NCBI RefSeq assembly: GCF_009296025.1
Contig: NZ_CP045178.1
Location: 1,054,001 to 1,118,000, forward strand
Direction: 5' to 3'
Source: Streptomyces tsukubensis
GTDB taxonomy: Bacteria > Actinomycetota > Actinomycetes > Streptomycetales > Streptomycetaceae
DNA: 64,000 bases
Under the pieces are notes generated by a model. It was given only the letters and a program-made list of their open reading frames with translations. It had not been told where the DNA came from and searched no databases. Each line of letters starts with the position of its first letter. Position 1 is the first letter of the stretch. Shown here one piece after another: positions 61,775 to 64,000 of the stretch. A program made the translations under genes and the position numbers.

Positions 61775-62907
61775 GCCAGTGCCTCCTCCGCCGGGTGGTC
61801 GCCGCGCGGCTCGCCGATGTCGGTGGTGGCCGTGGTGAGCGGCTCCGCGAGGACGGTCACGGGGGCCGGTGTCGCGCCCTCCTCGCGGTGGGCGGGGTCG
61901 CGCACCTCCCCCACCAGGAGTTCGAGGACGTCCTCCAGTGCGACGAGGCCGAGCACACGCCCGGAACCGTCGGCGACCTGGGCGAGGTGCGTCGCGGCGC
62001 GGCGCATCACGGTCAGGGCGTCGTCCAGGGGCAGTTCGGCGCGGAGGGTGGTCATCGGGCGCCACACCTGCTGCGGCACCGCGCGGTCCGCGTCCTCCAG
62101 ATCCAGTACGTCCTTGACGTGCAGGTAGCCCATGAAGGCTCCGCCGCCCACCTGGACGGGGAAGCGGGAGTATCCGGTGCGGCCGGTCAGCTCCTCGATC
62201 TGCCGGGGGGTGACCGATGGGTCCACCGTGACCAGTGAGGCCCGGTCGAGGAGTACGTCGGTGACGGGGTGGGAGCCCAGTTCCAACGCGTCCTCAAGCC
62301 GTTCCATCTCCTCCGGGTCGAGCAGACCCGCCTGGCCAGAGTCCTCCACGAGGTGGCTGAGCTGAGCGCTGGTGAAGACCGCCTCCACCTCGTCCTTCGG
62401 TTCGACCCCGAAGAGCTTCAGCACCAGCCTCGCGCAGGTCCCTAGGGCCGCAGTGACCGGCCGGCAGAGCCGGGCGAAGGCCACGAGCCCCGGGCTGAAC
62501 CAGAGCGCGGTCTTCTCGGGCGCCGCCATCGCCAGGTTCTTCGGGACCATCTCGCCGATGACGAGGTGGAGCGAGACGACGAGGACGAGGGCGATCGCGT
62601 AGCCGAGGGGATGGACCACGCTCTCCGGCAGCCGGATCGCGGTGAAGGCCGGTTCGAGCAGCCGGGCGATGGTCGGCTCGGCAACGGCTCCCAGGGTCAG
62701 GGAGCAGATCGTGATGCCGAACTGGGCCGCGGCCATCATCCGAGGCAGGTGCTCCAGGCCGTAGAGGACCCTGCGGGCCCGCGCGGAGTCCTTTGCGAGC
62801 GGTTCGATCTGGCTTCGGCGTACCGATACGAGGGCGAACTCCGCGCCCACGAAGAAGCCGTTGGCGAGGACGAGTACGACCGCGAACAGCAGTTGCAGCA
62901 GGCTCAT
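61768..62907 (-). CDS. CNNM/CorC-like CBS-domain membrane protein (hemolysin family)
   Basis: The 379-residue protein has a DUF21 transmembrane domain (VLANGFFVGAEFALVSVRRS, MAAAQFGITICSLTLGAVAE, VVSLHLVIGEMVPKNLAMAA). Two CBS domains follow, with SRFPVQVGGGAFMGYLHVKD and ALEDVLELLVGEVRDP. It is the compact form of the CNNM/CorC-like family implicated in magnesium or sodium export. The transporter-associated C-terminal domain seen in its neighbour is missing. Its start overlaps the neighbour's stop by 4 bp. Confidence 0.92.
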   Translation of the reverse strand: MSLLQLLFAVVLVLANGFFVGAEFALVSVRRSQIEPLAKDSARARRVLYGLEHLPRMMAAAQFGITICSLTLGAVAEPTIARLLEPAFTAIRLPESVVHPLGYAIALVLVVSLHLVIGEMVPKNLAMAAPEKTALWFSPGLVAFARLCRPVTAALGTCARLVLKLFGVEPKDEVEAVFTSAQLSHLVEDSGQAGLLDPEEMERLEDALELGSHPVTDVLLDRASLVTVDPSVTPRQIEELTGRTGYSRFPVQVGGGAFMGYLHVKDVLDLEDADRAVPQQVWRPMTTLRAELPLDDALTVMRRAATHLAQVADGSGRVLGLVALEDVLELLVGEVRDPAHREEGATPAPVTVLAEPLTTATTDIGEPRGDHPAEEALAR

Positions 62908-64000
62908 CGGACCGCCTCCGCGTACCTGGCCCGGTCGCCGGTCTCCGCGGTCCGCACCAGGCGCACGCGCTCCGCCCGGTAGTGGCCCACTTGGCGTACG
63001 GAGAGCCGCCAGCCGGGCAGCTCGGCCCGGTCGCCGGGGGCGGGGATACGCCCCAGCAGGTCGGCGACGAGCCCCGCGACGGTCTCGTAGGGGCCGTCGG
63101 GCGCTTCGAGACCGATACGGAGCAGGGTGTCGACGCGGCAGCTTCCGTCGGCCTCCCAGGCCGCTCTGCCGTCCTCACAGGTGACGGGGGCCAGCTCGGG
63201 CAGATCCTGCCCGTCGTGCTCGTCCCTGACCTCGCCGACCAGTTCCTCGACGATGTCCTCCAGGGTCACGACCCCCGCGGTGCCGCCGTACTCGTCGACG
63301 ACCACGGCTATCGGCTGTTCGTTGCGGAGCCTGGCGAGCAGCGGCTGCACCGGCAGGGTCTCCGGCACCATCACGGGGAGCTGCGCGATACGCCCCACCG
63401 GGGTGCGCAGCCGTTCGTGCGGTGGGACGGCGAGTGCGTCCTTGAGGTGGACCATGCCGACGATCTCGTCGATCCGCTCGTGGTAGACGGGGAAGCGGGA
63501 GAGGCCGGTGGCGCGGGTGAGGTTGACGACGTCCTGCGCGGTCGCGGAGGACTGGAGTGAACTGACCCGTACGCGCGGGGTCATGACGTGCTGCGCGGTC
63601 AGCTCCCCGAGGGAGAGGGTGCGGACGAAGAGATCCGCGGTGTCCTGTTCCAGCGTGCCGACGCGGGCGGAGTGACGGGCCAGCGAGACCAGTTCGCCCG
63701 GGGTACGGGCGGACGCCATCTCGTCGGTCGGCTCGACCCCGAGGGCCCGCACCAGCCGGTTGGCGACCTTGTTGAGCAGGGAGATCACCGGGCGCAGCAG
63801 CCGGGCGAAGGCGTACTGCGGGCCCGCGACGAAGCGCGCTACCTGCATCGGCTTGGACACCGCCCAGTTCTTCGGCACGAGCTCGCCGATGACCATCTGG
63901 ACGGCCGAGGCGAGCAGCATGCCCACGACGACGCTGAAGCCGGGGACGGTTGCCTCGGGGAGTCCCGTGGCGGTGAAGGGTCCTTCGAGGAGGTCCGCGA
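62904..64000 (-). CDS. CNNM/CorC-like CBS-domain protein with CorC_HlyC domain (5' end cut by window edge)
   Basis: The frame runs to 64000 without a stop. The visible part has the end of the DUF21 domain (MVIGELVPKNWAVSKPMQVA) and two CBS domains (FPVYHERIDEIVGMVHLKDA, then VVDEYGGTAGVVTLEDIVEE LVGEV-type residues). A C-terminal CorC_HlyC domain follows, with VAGLVADLLGRIPAPGD. It is the first of a coupled pair with the 61768 gene, so the two may form a hetero-oligomeric ion exporter. The N-terminal membrane part lies outside the window. Confidence 0.92.
   Translation of the reverse strand, partial: ADLLEGPFTATGLPEATVPGFSVVVGMLLASAVQMVIGELVPKNWAVSKPMQVARFVAGPQYAFARLLRPVISLLNKVANRLVRALGVEPTDEMASARTPGELVSLARHSARVGTLEQDTADLFVRTLSLGELTAQHVMTPRVRVSSLQSSATAQDVVNLTRATGLSRFPVYHERIDEIVGMVHLKDALAVPPHERLRTPVGRIAQLPVMVPETLPVQPLLARLRNEQPIAVVVDEYGGTAGVVTLEDIVEELVGEVRDEHDGQDLPELAPVTCEDGRAAWEADGSCRVDTLLRIGLEAPDGPYETVAGLVADLLGRIPAPGDRAELPGWRLSVRQVGHYRAERVRLVRTAETGDRARYAEAVR

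Overview
The window is very GC-rich chromosomal DNA with GTG/TTG starts and short 4-bp gene overlaps. It carries actinomycete marker genes: an rbpA, a smeA-sffA pair, a conservon, a mycothiol-dependent formaldehyde dehydrogenase and a DasR-type chitinase promoter. It is almost certainly from a Streptomyces or close relative. From memory, the order smeA-sffA / MocR / YczE / GDPD / MFS / rbpA / fxsA / ppm / amidohydrolase / Lrp / acyl-CoA dehydrogenase / chitinase resembles the S. coelicolor SCO1415-SCO1429 neighbourhood. I saw no rRNA or tRNA gene, prophage or complete insertion sequence.

Layout. 1-2.0 kb: edge-truncated Nudix hydrolase, secreted VanX-like dipeptidase, DUF962 membrane protein. 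2.1-6.6 kb: conservon cvnABCD, with a TTA codon in cvnD. 7.2-8.15 kb: proline-poor, disordered-tail membrane protein. 8.26-16.57 kb: a betaine-type N-demethylation locus. It has a ferredoxin reductase and Rieske ferredoxin on one side of an IclR regulator, and mscR, a dimethylglycine-oxidase-like flavoenzyme and a GbcA-like Rieske oxygenase on the other. Two operators with the same geometry tie the two halves together. 16.6-24.1 kb: a three-gene SMC-like (MksBEF/JetABC-like) complex without a JetD/MksG nuclease gene. 24.6-26.9 kb: pxpABC 5-oxoprolinase. 26.98-28.0 kb: a long non-coding tandem-repeat array.

28-32.1 kb: AraC regulator, TauE-type exporter, HEAT-repeat and ankyrin proteins. 32.4-34.5 kb: smeA-sffA (sporulation septum). 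34.5-39.1 kb: MocR regulator divergent from a YczE-GDPD-MFS run. 39.3-48.4 kb: rbpA under a SigR-like promoter, fxsA-like gene, ppm, amidohydrolase, Lrp regulator, small proteins, acyl-CoA dehydrogenase and a GH18 chitinase. 48.6-55.5 kb: TetR and GntR regulators, a CynX-type MFS transporter, map, an Xre-like regulator, a MITE-like element, and an oxidoreductase/SnoaL unit with its own TetR. 55.8-56.9 kb: a SLOG-like protein, a small conserved protein and an orphan type I-E-like CRISPR array with two identical spacers. 57-64 kb: Tat-exported C39 peptidase, nucleoside-kinase-like protein, CbxX/EccA-like AAA ATPase and two CNNM/CorC-like CBS proteins, the last cut by the edge.

The most unusual points are the nuclease-less SMC-like operon with an unusual Walker B motif, the orphan CRISPR array, the paired IclR-type operators of the demethylation locus, and the number of unrelated intergenic minisatellites. 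All functional calls come from reading motifs and recalled family knowledge; no database search was run.
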